DNA of 64,000 bases from Dipteris shenzhenensis (taxonomy: Eukaryota > Polypodiophyta > Polypodiopsida > Gleicheniales). The notes under the pieces are model-generated. The model did no database searches and was not told where the DNA came from. It saw nothing but the letters and a program-made list of their open reading frames with translations. The stretch lies in NCBI GenBank assembly GCA_047967505.1, contig CM106541.1; one strand, written 5' to 3'. Positions within the stretch are counted from its first letter, which is position 1, and every line of letters starts with the position of its first letter. This document shows, one piece after another, positions 1-13,019 of the stretch. Position numbers and translations under genes: made by a program.

Positions 1-249
1 AGATGGAGAAATACATCGAATGTCTAAATTTGATATGGAGTAGTTGAGGTGGTTCAGTCAAGTTCCTCTATGAACCAAGCAGATGGACACTTGGGATGAG
101 GACAAGCTACGTGATACTCTTGAGGATGTACCTATTGAACATCCTCGCGGACGGCATCCTCATGTAGTGCATCGGGATGGTGATCGCTATGTACATTTCG
201 GCCGCAAAGTTGATACTGAATTCATGATAGCAAGTGGACGATCTACTTA

Positions 250-1440
250 CCTCAAGTATAGAGCAAATTGAGTAGCAAAACTTGCAGAGCAAGCAAAAAG
301 GCTCAAAGCTCAAAACATCAAGGTGAAGTTTTAGAATTACAAGGGTACAGATGATGAAGGCCCGTATAGACATTTGCAGAGTTTTTACAGTCTATCATAT
401 TAATGGTGCTACTACAAATACAGAGTACATGGAATATTTCCCTTGTACTTTGATTAAGGGTGCACAAGGGTGGTTTGATCAATTTTCCATTGGATACTTC
501 GCTAATTGGGATGCTATGTTTGAAGCCTTCTTACGAAGGTTCTGACAAGAGAGCAAAGAGGAAGATGCTCAAACTCAATAAAGCGAGTTAAAACTAAATA
601 AAGGAGAATCTGTTCAAGAGTTTGTGTTAAGAATGCGAGCTCTCATCAATCAGTTGCTAACTGTACTAATGATATTTCTATGCAAGCATGGTTGATCACT
701 TGATGTACTCAAACTGACTTGAGGAAGCTAGAAATTGTAAATCCCACTCAAACTTATGAAGAATTGCTTGATCAATGAGCAGTTGCCCTGGAGAAGAGTG
801 AGGGTCTCAAGGGTAAATCAAAGAAAAAGTATACTGATAAAAAGGATGCTGAAAGTGATAATGAAGATGCGGTCATAAAGAATTTGAGAATAAATGAAAG
901 AACGTGGATGCCTTACTCACTATGCCTATCATTGACACACTTGTGGTAGATGAAGAGGTTCTCAGTTATCACAATTAAGGTGAAAAAGCAAACCATTCCA
1001 CATGTGATAGTAGATGGTGGATCAGGAGTGACTATTATTTATGAAGAACTTGCGACTCAGTTTAAGTTTAAACACTATAAGCCATCTCTATTTCAAGATT
1101 GAATGGTTGATCGGAGACCAGTGGAGCCCAAAGGTATGTTACAAGATGTGGTTATTTCTATTAGAGTTATTTATTATACCATCAGTCTCATTGTGATTGC
1201 AATGGAGCAACAAGCTTATCCAATTTTGTTAGGATGTCCAAGGCTAAAAAGTGAGGTACCACATGATTGGGGATTTGAGGAAATGATCATTAATCTGGAA
1301 GGGAAGGATGCTTGTATTCCCACTAATCCTTGAAAAATACCAAGTAGCTATCATCCTAGAAGCCAAAGACATGAAATCCCCAAGATGGCAAAGAAGCAAA
1401 TTTGATACTTCCACCAAAAGCATCACTTGCATTTAGTCTA
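250..1440 (+). mobile_element. Ty3/gypsy retrotransposon remnant, gag and protease
   Basis: This is a decayed 5' part of a Ty3-type polyprotein. Around 330-545 the frames read as gag, with GTDDEGPYRHLQSFY and then YMEYFPCTLIKGAQGWFDQF, the usual gag core, ending at AFLRRF. Gag continues past a stop (KGESVQEFVLRMRALINQLL, about 600-665). From about 1005 the protease follows: VDGGSG is the aspartic protease active-site motif, and 1103-1333 holds the C-terminal half (YPILLGCPRLKSEV, HDWGFEEMIINLEGKD). Several stops and frameshifts make it non-functional. No RT or LTR was found downstream; the sequence turns unrecognisable after about 1440. The family call is firm, the exact borders are not. Confidence 0.8.
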
Positions 1441-2087
1441 CAATTCAACTCTTTATGGTAGCAGAGCTAAACACTTTGCACTTCCTACCGTCATTGTAGC
1501 TACGAAACTCCTTGAAAGCATAGTCTTGTTCACAGCCAGCCATGGCTACTCGTAGCTTCCTATCACATGTCAACTTGAACGAGTTTGTAAAGTGTGCCCT
1601 CCATTCTTTGGATAACACTTGTGAATGAGGGAATCTATGTCCTTGACATGTCTATTATGCCCTCTCTATCACAATTGCTAGAATACATGCCTTCCACTCA
1701 TATTCAAACTTGGCACCTATTGCACATGAAGTGGGGGAGGGTCACATTACAATTACACCTCTAGCATAAAGAATTAGAAGTTTTCTGATCAATTTCCCCA
1801 AGCACAAATAGGATGGGAATGGGAAAAGATGGTTCCAAGTGGTCCCATGCATATTTCTATCCTATTCCCATCCCACCATGTGCTAACAAAAAAAGAACTA
1901 GGGATGGGTTTAGGTAGAAGAGGACACATGGCATCATTTCATGTGTTTAGGAGGTAGGGATTACGTGGGGACAAGGACACTTGTCATCCTCCCATGTTTT
2001 GGAATCCCTAAAAAAGGGGAACCCATTCTGGTTGCCAAGGTCTAGAGGCCATGGTTTAAAATGGGAGAAAAAGTGGCTACTCCCATT

Positions 2088-3270
2088 CTAAATCCATGCT
2101 AGAGCATTTGGTCTAGGATGGGTGTAATGATGACAAAAAGATTCCCATCCTAAACCCATGCTAGCTCCATCCATGTGATAAGGCCCTAAGAATTGGTGCC
2201 AAAGGCAATCCACACCCTTCCAAGTGTTATTCTCCTCAAAATGATCTTTCCACTCAACTGTGGAACATTTAATCTCAATTTTTGAATGGGAAGAATCGCT
2301 TTCCCCCTCATGGACCTCGATTGGGTTTGTTGTTGCTACCATCTATGTCAACTAGCCATGTGGCAATCCTTTGTTGTTGCACCTAGTTTGCTTTCCATAT
2401 GGCCACTTGGTCAGTTTGATTGGTTTTGACTTGCCTATCGATTTTCACTAGTACTTGAACCTACCTTTTGTGTGGATGACATTTAGTAGCATGTGCTTGT
2501 ATTTGCGGATGACATTAACAGATTGTGCTAGTACTTGTGGATGATTTCAACAATTTGTACAGACTATATGACTGGTGTATGGTTGCTTGTTGTCTTGTGC
2601 CTATAGCTAGGGCTAAAGGGTGATCCCCATGGGATTGCGGATGCGCAAATATCCCCTTTTGATTGAACTTGAAACTTGCCTCTATGTAAGCTAAAATTGG
2701 AGAAAAATCCACGTTGATCCATGGGGCCTGCTGTCTAAAGCCATGATGTTTTTACTTGACTGGGAAGAGATGTTGGTTGTTTCCTATTCCCTTCTTAAAT
2801 TGATGGAGAAGGATATGCTCAAGTTCCACCAACCTTGGCCTCATCCACGATCTCAAGTTGTGCCACAATGGGAATGGCTATCAATGGTGGGCCCAAGTAT
2901 GATTCGAGCCACAAGACATGAAAAAAGTGATGCATGGTCCATGTCTTTGGCAATTGGAGTTTTGTGGAAACATAGTCAATGATTTGGAGGATGGAAAGGG
3001 TCATAACTTGCTTAGAACATGACTTTCGAATTGCTTGAGACACTATGAAGGTAAAATCCACTACCTTGTTTTGTACCCAGCATCATAGATTCTATGCTTG
3101 TTGCCTTGAGACTGGTACGACTCTTGAGCTTTGGTGATGCGGTCCTTGAGTGTCTCCATGATTTGCTCATAGGACTTGGTGATGCAATCCACCCCATACG
3201 CCTTCGCAAAGGTGAGAAAGGGTCTTGAACTTTCTCCCAAAGGCGGCTTCATACGGTATCCTACCCACAC
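2088..3270 (-). pseudogene. Ty3 integrase C-terminus and chromodomain-like end
   Basis: Minus-strand pieces give LKDRITKAQESYQSQGNKHR (about 3150-3090), typical of the helix after the integrase core. FFHVLWLESYLGPP (about 2910) is the conserved FHVS..LK...G motif. VEWKDHFEENNTWKGVDCL (about 2250) resembles the chromodomain core W(K)-x-H...E-x-TWE. Frames differ between pieces and stops intervene. The chromodomain call rests on about 20 residues and is less certain than the integrase call. Confidence 0.55.
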
Positions 3271-3639
3271 TATGGAGTGGGTATTATTGAGTATCCCTTA
3301 GATAAAAGGAAAAACCAACATTTCAACACATCAAAGGCAAGCTAATTATAGAACTTTGTTTTGCCATCTAACTGTTGATGGAAACTACTTGTAAAAGTGA
3401 GCTTTGTAGCAAAGCTATGAAATAGAGACCTCCAAAACTAACTAGTGAACTTGCAGTCTTGATTTGAAACAATGGTCTTGGGAAATGTTGCACATTAGGT
3501 ACACCATTTGAGAGCAGATAGGTGGTTTCCTGTGCATCAATTTTTTGTTTGCAAGGAATGAGCATAACAAATTTGTTAAACTGCTACATTCTAGTTAGAT
3601 ACATTTTGTTCTTGGAACCAATGGCTGATGGAAGGTCAG

Positions 3640-4068
3640 TCATTCAGTCACTCTAATGCTTGAATGTTTGCTTTGGAATCTCAAGGGGCTCGAGCAATCC
3701 ATACAAGTTTTCCCAAGGAAACTTGACTTTCTAGCAAGCTTGACACTATGAAGATGCGGCTCGGAGAATTTCTTTCTAACTTTTTCAAGGATTACATGCA
3801 GACCTTGATGTCCACTCACTATGGGATCATGAGCTGCATGCAACATTGTATCACAATAGTGAAATAATACACAAGCATCTTTTCCAAAATAACCAACCAT
3901 CATGTATGGAAAAATCACTAGGGCATTAAGTATAACTTTGTACTTGTGACTTTGAAACTCAACTGAGTTGTGGTTCTGGTTTTGCATCTCCAGGTGTGTG
4001 GCTTCTTGGACAATGGAAATGCCTTTCTTGTGGAGAGTATCAGTCACATTGTCTACTCTACTGACCAT
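3640..4068 (-). pseudogene. Ty3 integrase zinc-binding (HHCC) region
   Basis: This 142-codon open stretch contains HAAHDPIVSGHQGLHVILE followed by KVRKKF, the conserved start of the Ty3 integrase zinc-binding domain, where the two histidines sit before the Cys pair. The Cys pair and catalytic core that should follow are degraded: the sequence turns into KTCMDCSSP, where one C..C is still visible. It belongs to the minus-strand element at 1950-4400. It has no intact product. Confidence 0.75.
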
Positions 4069-4669
4069 GTTTGTTGGAAGTGGCCATGCCTAACCTGTTG
4101 ACTAGCAAGCCACGATGTCCGGGATCCCAGCCATACATGCATAAAGTTGATGATGTACCCTAAATGGTTCCATTCCATGGCAAACCTCTTCTCAAGCTCC
4201 TCCTCCATGGCCTTGCTGAGCTAGTTAGGGTGCTTGCTAGGTGGCAATGCTCTGGGGAGGAGCTCGATCGTGTGATCCTTCGACATATTTCCTAGTATTC
4301 TTGTAATAAGGACGGTAGAATAATGGTGGGTGATGGTTTGGTGGTAGTATTAATGTAGACAAGAAACTTGTCTCCACTTCATTTCATCTCCTTTGCCACA
4401 ATTGAATAGCTGAAGTCAATAGACGAGGAGAAACATTTTGAAGCCAAGCAATAAACTTCTTACCAATGGCTCGTGGGGTTGTTTCGATAATTTGGTCGAA
4501 CATCAAACTAGTTCCACCATCGGGCTCCCAAGATGGCTTATGTTGGTGTGACCTTGAGTGGATGAATGTCAACCCATCCAAAGATCTTGGAAATGATGTT
4601 TTTGTTGGCTCGCATGCTCCTTTCCACACTTTAGCTTGTGAATGCTCCACTTTGGTTAAGGTCACCATA

Positions 4670-6650
4670 TTTGTTAGTGATAGAAGAAGTCAAGAGTGCT
4701 TTGTTGCCTTAGTCGATACATTTCAGGAGTTATGGACTCAAAAAGGGCCTCATAAGGATTTGATTTTGGAATGGGTGAAATCTCTAATCTTTGGCAAAAA
4801 GGATCATGGAAAGATGCAATAAATGCAAAGGTTCAAGGTCCATAGAGAGGCCTTGAATTCAAAAAATCTAGCCTTTCAATTTATTTGGCTTTTAAATGGG
4901 CAGATGCATTTTCCCAATCCAATGGTGCAAATTGTGGTGCATATGATCCACTATATCATCTCAAAAGATCTAAGGGTATTCCTGCAGTGTCTCTTTCCTA
5001 CCACACATCTATAACCCCCATCCAACAGTGCACACAGTAGCATCGGTTCTTTTTCGGCTTGGTATTTACATCCCACAGCATGAACACATTGCCTATTCTC
5101 CATTGTAGATGGAGATCTCCATCCAATGGTGCGCGAATGGTGCCATATTCCAACCATTAGACCTAAGTGAGATCTAATGCTGCTATATTCCTACCATTGG
5201 AACGAAGTGAGATCTAATGGTCCTAATGCCAACCACCAGCCTTTAATGCGAGAATGTCTTGCACATGCCATATGTATGTGACAAGGGCCTATCTACTTAT
5301 AGCCATTGGATCATATATGGTCCAAGCATCCATGATGTCTTATAAAGGGTTGAAAACCCATTTACCTTCTTGATAAAAGGAAATTGTTGTGGGAAAAAAT
5401 TATTTTCACCAATGAAGAGGAGGAAGATTTCCTCCAAATGTTAATAAATTATTGAGCCTCCTCATCGGCCTAGATAGGCTTAACCATGTTTAAGCCCATG
5501 CTTACATCTCTAATGGAAAGGTGCCTTCTAAAGTCCAAATCTTCCCTATTGATGTGTCCTTCAAACTCCTAGAATCTACGAGAATGAGGATCTATCCATG
5601 CTACTTGAACACGGGGGGAAACTCATGATGTTACAATTTCACATTTTTCCAATCTTCAATCACCTTGATAACCATTGTTCTCATCTCCAACGGAGTGGAA
5701 GCTAAAATTGTGTTAGCAGATGTGCTCGCAAAGCTTCTTGAAGGGTGGGCAATATTGCTTGTGATAACCCTACACATAAAAGTGATAGATAAGTTCTTGT
5801 TGTTATAAATGGCTTGAGTCTCATCCTTTAGGAACCTATCATAGTTGCTATCCTTTATGATCAAAGTAAGAAGTACCAGATTTTTGTCCATTACCCAATT
5901 TCTTCACACCATTGGTATTGTTATCTCTAGAGAAGGTGGGATCTTCATACTTCTTATTGGGGTCTAAATTGGGTCCAAGCTTGAAATTATATGCAAGCTT
6001 TCGTGTGTGTCATACTCTTGAGGGAAAAAACTATGCACATATCCATGAATGTTTGTTTGTATCCCATAATGGAAATTTATGGTTTTGTCTATAGCCCATG
6101 ATAGAATTTTAGGTTTTGTATGGCTCCCCCTTTTCTAGGTGGATGGCCACCTATGCAAATCATACTTTCTAATAGTTTAAAGGTCCCATGAAGAATTGTG
6201 TCAAAAATCTATGTACTAAGCGGTAGGAATTATATCCATGTGTAATATGTTGTAAGCCGAAATAGATTCTCTTTGTCATTTCTGGGGACCATTGAGAGAG
6301 AACTTTCAAATTGATTGTGCCATGAAATCACCATTCATAACTATGAAAATTCCATTTCCTTGAAAGGCAGAGTTGGTAGGCATTTGGACTCTTTCTAAAT
6401 GCTTTGATGCATGTGGTTTGATTAAAGAGAGAAGGAGTGGTGCCTCGTCTCATTCTTCCTTTTCTTCTTTTTCTTCTTCAATGAACTAGAGGCATTCTTT
6501 CTTTTCTTCTCGTGCTACTTCAAGGTGCAACGATTGGTCACATAACCACACGCGCACTTTTTGCACGATTTACATATGTGAACATAATTTTCATGAAAAG
6601 GCAAAAGCCATCACAGGAAAAACTTCTCCGTATAAAAAGCATTCACAAAA
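4670..6650. other. Intergenic, no gene recognised
   Basis: I see no recognisable protein. Between about 5110 and 5230 a sequence built on GTGAGATCTAATG and CCTACCATTGG recurs two to three times in diverged form. At 5340 TATAAAGGG precedes a purine-rich stretch and may be part of an old LTR promoter, but no matching second LTR was found. Confidence 0.4.
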
Positions 6651-6679
6651 AAACCTTCCCTATATTAAAAAATTAGAAA

Positions 6680-6960
6680 CCAACAGTTTGCTACCAATAG
6701 TATGAACAATATCATTGGTATAGCTAATAAATTTATTGCCAGTGATTTGTGAATGCAAACTTACCATTAGTAGAAGGACGACTACCGCTAGCAAAGGCCA
6801 TAACTATCGGTGGTAAAATTAGTGATCAATTGGATTGCCAATACTGATCATGTTGTTGAAGGTAAAGGGTTTATTACCATCGGTAACAAAAATATTACTA
6901 CCGGTAATGGTAGTATTCCCAACAATAAAAGTACCACTAAGTACCACTGTGACTACATGG
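6680..6960. repeat. Degenerate tandem repeat rich in TACCGGTAATGGTAG-like units
   Basis: The interval repeats short units such as ACTACCGGTAATGGTAGT, TTACCATCGGTAAC and CTATCGGTGGTAA in both orientations with heavy divergence. No coding content is convincing. Confidence 0.4.
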
Positions 6961-6999
6961 GGATCCCATTGGGCCATTCTTGATGCTTTGGATTTAAAA

Positions 7000-9790
7000 G
7001 GTAATTTTCCTCTCTTATCTTAAGCACACCCCAGAGCTTGGCCTAAGGAGTGGTTCTTGGACCCTACAATCACAAGGTAGGGACCTAGATGTGACTACTC
7101 CTTAGGTGAAGGTACTTGGACTCTCCCAAAAGGAGAGTTTTTTGTCATTTTTTCATTTGCATTCATAAAATATGTATCATGTCGCATGCATGCATTCTGT
7201 ATAAAGTGCATCTTGTATCATGCATATTTTATATGTTATGCATGCATATATGTTCTATTACAATTCTACATTTGTAAGTTGTACCTTTTAACTTAAATCA
7301 GTCATGCGCAAAATCATGTGTATGTGTCATTGTGGGCTAGAAGTATCTTGTATATTGAAGGCACCTTGCATATGCACATATGATAGGTTAGTTGAGCATT
7401 ATGGAGGATGTCCATTTAATAGAAATATATACACCACAAGTTGCACTAACACACAGTAGATCTTATGATGGCTTTCCATATGCAGGCATTGCATGCAATT
7501 TGCAAACTTTTCCGGGCTTAATTTGCCTATGAGAAGGAGTCAAGTCAAGGTAATGCAAACTAGTTAACTAAGTGCTTCAAGAGTAGTTGCTAGAGTAGAT
7601 AAATATGTTTGAGAGAGAGATGGAGGCCATAATAGAGAGTACAAGATGTTGTTGAATTTGAAGAGCAAGGATATAGAGGGCACAACAAGGTTGCTAGAAG
7701 TAGATGCTTAAACCTGTGAGCTTGTAAGAATTGTGAAATGGGAGTCTAAAGCATTGCTTTGGATTGAAATCCTACATTAGCAATGTCTACACATGGTTTA
7801 AGAAATCATGTGTTGCAAGACCATCCTTTTTTAATGATGTCAATGCATTGTACATGCAATGGGATGCAATATAGGGCTTTGCATAAAATTGCAATCCTAT
7901 GATTTGATAGGAAGAGAGTTGGGAGAAATATCCAACATTAATTTTTTGGATGGAAAAAGAGTGACGTGAGAAATCTAAGAAAGGAGACATGGCCATCTTA
8001 AAAGGGAAGGTGCAATGAGGTGAAGTGCAAAAGCAACAACAATGAGCTAGTCACATAAGAAATGTTACCTTTATGACATTCATCTCACAAAGAAATAGAC
8101 CATTCTTGGTGAAAAGATTGGATCTCAAACATATGAGGCTATCCATAAGGTCTATATTGACAAGTGGTACAAGGGCAATGTTGAGACTCATAGAAGAGAA
8201 GCACAAAGAGAGTTGGCCATGTAGGTAGCACACCTTGTCCTCATCCATGTAACTTCCATGGAGGAGAGTCTTTTTGAGTTTTCCTCATGCTGACAATTAA
8301 TGAAGGGTCTTTCAGGCATTACCTTGATGCTTCACTGAAGGGAGGAGTAGAGGTGGGAGCACAACAAAAGGCAAGCTAGAAGATGCAATAACAAGAGGAG
8401 ATGTGGTATAGAGAATTGACTTCTTTTGTCCCAATATGCACCATTTGATCCATGATCCCTTGCTAGACTAGCACGTTGCATTATTAGGCCCAATAGTTGC
8501 ACTTTGAAACATATTGCTTGATTTTACTTCAAATGGTTCATGTTAAGTTGGAATCATTGATTATAGAATGGCATAAGATATTTCAGAGAACCATATAAAG
8601 GCCTTAGAAAAATGAAGCAAATATAGGGTGAGCCTGATGAGAATTAGGTACATTTGAGTCTCCAATGCAAGCAAGACCATGCTCAAAAACACTGCTTGCA
8701 TCAAATCATATTGGGAGCATGTTGAAGATACAATGCACAATCCGATGTGTTCTCCCTTGGTTGGATTATCAACAAAATGGTGCAATTATTATTTAATCCC
8801 CAAAAATATTCCAATTTGGGTGTTCACATGCCTAACCATTCACTTTTGAGGTCCATTGTGTTACACATCGGTGATAAAATTATGGCCAAAAACCCATCCA
8901 AGACGCTTACACCTGAAGATGAAATGCAATAGCTTAAGGCATTTAGTTGTGATGGGTAATTGGCTATGTGGTTCATTGAAGATATGAACCTTGCACTAAA
9001 GCTTGTAGACTAGTATTTTTTTGCTAGCTTTAGAAATTTAATGTACATAAAAATCTTTGGAATTGAAGATAAATTATTTATACATACATTTGTAATGACA
9101 ATGTAATACACTTAAAATTTGAGTCTCATTTTTGAGCCTATTGAGTCTACTTTCTTAAAACTTGTTTGTAATTGATTTCACTATTATCATGTGGCATTGT
9201 CAAGCATCATATCATGTTGCATCAACTCATGTTAAATCCTATCATGGAAACCATAACATCAACATTAAGATTAAATGTTACATGTGGCTGAATTATGAAA
9301 TGATACATGCTTGATGCATTGAGATTAAATTTGCCCACGTCCTTGAATCAATGCATGAAAATTACCTTGCTTACAATCTACAATTACATGACCATAGATA
9401 TACTTGCCAACTAGCACATACCTTCACACAGCTTGTTCAGAAGTGATGAGCCACATACAATGACAGCCTTAGAAGAGAAGGCAACAAGAGACCACTTACA
9501 CAAGAGGTTACCAAGAAGAAGAGAAGCATAATAATACAATTTCTACATAATATGAGTGCCTACAAAGGATTGCTATTGCATCTCTACAACATTTTCCAGA
9601 CACTATTAAACAAAGGGTAGATCTTGCTCCTTTGCATTAGAAGGACATCAAGAACTTAGTGTCCAAGGGTGAGTTATTATCCTTCTAGGTAGTACATTTA
9701 AAGGAGCAATTTGACATAGAATGAATCCAGGAAGGAAAAAGTGCTTGGCCTTAGGTTCTCATCCCATTGTGAAGCAATGGCATATAGAAG
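7000..9790. other. AT-rich intergenic DNA, no gene recognised
   Basis: The stretch contains ATGCATGCAT-type low-complexity sequence at about 7170-7260. Short open frames appear on both strands, but none carries a recognisable domain. A stretch at 9570-9690 (IASLQHFPDTIKQRVDL) may be old transposon coding sequence, but I cannot assign it. Confidence 0.4.
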
Positions 9791-9806
9791 GTCATTAACT
9801 ATTGGC

Positions 9807-9908
9807 ACCCATAGATCCAAGCTTGTGATGTACATTGATGTATATCCCACCATGGGGACCCATAGATCCAAGCTTGTGATGTACATTGATGTATATCCCA
9901 CCATGGGG
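9807..9908. repeat. Perfect 51-bp tandem duplication
   Basis: Two identical 51-bp units (9807-9857 and 9858-9908) lie head to tail, each starting ACCCATAGATCC. Because 51 is a multiple of three, the surrounding plus frame repeats a 17-residue unit (THRSKLVMYIDVYPTMG). Perfect identity implies a recent duplication. Confidence 0.95.
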
Positions 9909-10829
9909 ACATGTATTTGTACTTTGCAAAGATGTTTTTTTGAACTTTCTGAAAGAACTCTGAGTAGACTTCTCCTCATACAAAGACAAATACTCTCTAT
10001 CTCACAGGCAATGGAATCCTTTTCTGCATCCTTATCTTAATCTATAATATAATTGTAATAGTAGAAGAGGATCAAGGAATTAGAGGCTCTTTGTTGCAAA
10101 GCAAAATTTTTGCTCTTTTGCATCATCTACTGGATATGGCCCGTGATGAGCTTTTCTATAAGTCATCTCATAAAATACCTTTACTAGATCTTGTTTTCTC
10201 AATGTACTTATACTACCTCTCTATCCACTTCTCTGCACCAAACTCTTTTTTCTTTGCCTATGTCAACCGTTCAAGTTGCTTTTTTTGCTCTCCTCAATGT
10301 TAGCTATTGTCAGCATTATGATCTAAATTCATGTGTATGAGACTTGCTCTACTTGAGACATTATTGAGAAAACATCCATAGCCATCTACTTGTAGAAAGA
10401 AAAGGAGGGGATGAGAGGAAGGAAGTGTGCTTTCTTAGCTATGTGATTTTGCAATGAGCAATGTAGTGCACATCTATAAGGCGATATGGAAGAAGAAAGA
10501 GGAGAAGAGAATGAGAGAAAGTCAGTGATTTTGTGGAGATGTGAAAGATTTGGAATATTTTTTCTTCATGACACATTCCATATAATTAATAAAGTGGAGT
10601 GAAAGATTTTAAATAAAATTCTTAGAGATAGGATTGATATAATTATTGTGTTTTCATCAAGAGACATTTAATATAATTTAAAAACATGAAAAATACATTC
10701 ATATAAGTGTAAACTCAAACTCATACACTATGTGTACACATTAATGAACATAAAACAATCTACTTGATCATACACATTAATGAGAGCCAAAAGCTAGATT
10801 GATTTATCCCAATTTTTGTTTTACATTGA

Positions 10830-11490
10830 ATTTCAAAGCCCTTGACTACCGATCTCTTTACTACCATGTTTTGGATTACCAAGATCTTCAATATTGGGCC
10901 CTTTACTACCAAGATCCTAACTACTAATAGCTAGATTCTCTGAGGCTAGAGATGCAGGCTCCATCACTGCCTCCTAGTATCTCTTACGAGATTAGAGGTG
11001 CATGCTCATCACTTCCTCTTGGTAACTCTTAGAAGGTTTGAGGAGTAGGCTCATTAAGTTGCCTCTTGGTAACTCTTTCTTCCTAGGATCCTTTAGATAC
11101 ATCTTAAATCTTTGAGATTCTAGCTCATCATTGCCTTCTATAGGTAAGGCTTCTTTGCTTCTCCCACCTTCTTCACTTTCTTTTCCTGCCAAAGTGACTT
11201 TGTGTGGCTTTCTCTCTTGTTTCCGCTTCTATAGACTTCCCTTTTCCTTTGACGTGATGGATTACTTCTTGCCCATAGCCTTCCTATATGATGAAGGCTA
11301 CCTCCTTGAGCCTTTCTAATAGTGGATCCCCTTGCATCTGCATGCATATTTCTTTTCATTTCATTTCAGTGGATGTAGAGTCGCCCTCTTTAGCACCTGA
11401 AATATAGTCATCATTCTTTGATTCATCATTATCTACTTTATCCTCTCTCTCTTCTTCGGCACTTCTATGTTCAAATAATGTAGTTCAATT
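10830..11490. other. Non-coding stretch with a short TTTACTACCAAGATC-type repeat
   Basis: At about 10850-10930 the unit CTTTACTACC(A)-GAT recurs three to four times in diverged form. Minus-strand frames between 10990 and 11360 are rich in K, E, S and P (for example LLKPSKSYQEEVMSMHL) but match no family I know. Confidence 0.35.
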
Positions 11491-11510
11491 GTAATACGTG
11501 TCAAAGTCAT

Positions 11511-11609
11511 CCAGTTGATATTTAGTATCAATTATATTTACATTAATACCCCACTGTAGTCCAGTTATATTTAGTATCAATTATATTTACATTAATACCT
11601 TACTGTAGT
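11511..11609. repeat. 50/49-bp tandem duplication
   Basis: Units 11511-11560 and 11561-11609 differ by a few bases; both contain ATATTTAGTATCAATTATAT and end in CTGTAGT. AT-rich and non-coding. Confidence 0.9.
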
Positions 11610-12085
11610 AAATTTTTAACAGCAGCGAAACCAATCTGGCATAGCGTGGCCATCCATCACTCATTCTTGAATTGATCTATAGGCTTTTCAAGATTGTGAT
11701 ACTGAAAGCCCAATGGTTTGAAGTGGTCTGCAAAAGGGTCCTGCAAAGGTCCAATGCAACTATCAAAAAGGAAAAAAATGCTGTTAATGTTACTAAATTT
11801 CAAAACTACTTTGCCCATCTAATGAAATATTTGTGTTGCCTAAACATTTTTAGCCAACCATTTTCCCACAATCATGCAAGTGATTGTTAGATATGCTCAA
11901 TGTCCCACCCTCTTGGTAACCACTAGTGGTCTAAGGTGCTCAAGTTGTAAGGCCCCCATATGAGGAGAAGCCATGTGTGAGCTCGGGACACTGGATGGAT
12001 CTTGACTTGCATGTCAGATGAGGTCTATCAATGAGACCATTGATGGTAGAAAGGTGATTGATGGTATAGGGAATATTCCATGGAT

Positions 12086-12163
12086 GACTAGTCGATCCCA
12101 TCGACTAGGTTGACTGGTCGGCTTCACCGACTAGGTTGACTGGTCGATTCCACCAACTATATT
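12086..12163. repeat. 26-bp tandem repeat, three copies
   Basis: Units start at 12086, 12112 and 12138. The consensus is GACTGGTCG-ttCCACCGACTAGGTT; the first two copies end CGACTAGGTT and the third is more diverged. A TATA-like box follows 23 bp later, so the repeats may have acted as promoter elements. Confidence 0.85.
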
Positions 12164-12185
12164 AATCCGACTACCGCCCTCATAG

Positions 12186-12193
12186 CTATAAAG
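12186..12193 (+). promoter_or_regulatory. TATA-like box of the possible LTR
   Basis: CTATAAAG lies 23 bp after the triple 26-bp repeat and before a GC-richer leader. Position and sequence suit a core promoter; there is no other support. Confidence 0.3.
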
Positions 12194-13019
12194 AGGCGAC
12201 CTCCCCAATCCATTGTACCAGATCAGATCTTCTAGCTAGTAGCTCTTCACCTTGTATTTGTCTAGATCGCCATCTAAGCTCCACTATGGGAGTGCATGAG
12301 TGGATAGAGCCATCATCTACATCAGTATTGAAGGAAAATTTTGTTCATCTTCAGTTTGTTGTTTACACTCTATTCTTTGTTCAGTTTCTGCTCCGTTGTG
12401 CCATGTAATTTAATAGTGATGAGAGACTATTACATGTGATACATGTAAGTCCTCATGGGAGATGTGTTTTTGAAATTGAAGTCATTGATGCTCATCATGG
12501 ACATGAACATGAAGGAGATGATTCTGCAAACATTGATTCCAACATTGTTGACGAGGCTTATGATGAATATGAAGGAGATGAGCCTGCCAACATTTATGCC
12601 ATTCTACAATAAGGAGGAGATTATGTACACGAAAGTATGTATAAAATAGATGCGAATGAGGGTAAGGTAGATGAAAATAATATAGAAGGTAATGGTGATA
12701 TTGATAGTGAGAGTGATGATGACATTATTGATGAGAGTGAAAAGTTGTGGCTCCTAAGGTAGAACTTTCAAAAATTAAAAGTCTTAAAATGTACCTATAT
12801 GGGATTGAGGATGTTTTAGATGTAGTATATTTATTTGATGTTATGAGAGTAATGTCAATTATGTCTTCTTTTGTTGATATTTCATTTTCATTACTAAAAC
12901 TTTTATCTAGGATAGCTTCCAAGTGGTTGGCCATTTGTGGCTATGCTTGGGATAAGACACAATCATTTGATGTTAAATATATTTCAAATAAATCTTTCTT
13001 ATGGAGGGACACAATAAAT

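Larger units (their letters stand above)
1950..4400 (-). mobile_element. Ty3/gypsy (chromovirus) pol remnant, reverse strand
   Basis: Read on the minus strand, the pieces follow the normal pol order. At about 4290-4170 comes the start of reverse transcriptase (DHTIELLPRALPPSKHP, then AMEEELEKRF). The catalytic RT core is missing. The RNase H/integrase junction follows (4068-3640), then integrase C-terminal sequence (3270-2819) and a chromodomain-like end (2342-2088). Stops and frameshifts break it in many places. The loss of the RT palm between about 4170 and 4068 looks like one internal deletion. I see no clear LTR at either end. Confidence 0.75.
11900..12400 (+). mobile_element. Possible LTR (U3 repeats plus TATA box)
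   Basis: This interval has the look of an LTR promoter. Three 26-bp direct repeats (12086-12163) sit just upstream of CTATAAAG (12186-12193), followed by a T-rich leader and an acidic open frame downstream (12466-12600, with EGDDSAN and EGDEPAN repeated). I could not define TG..CA ends, a primer-binding site or a partner LTR, so the borders are guesses. Confidence 0.35.
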
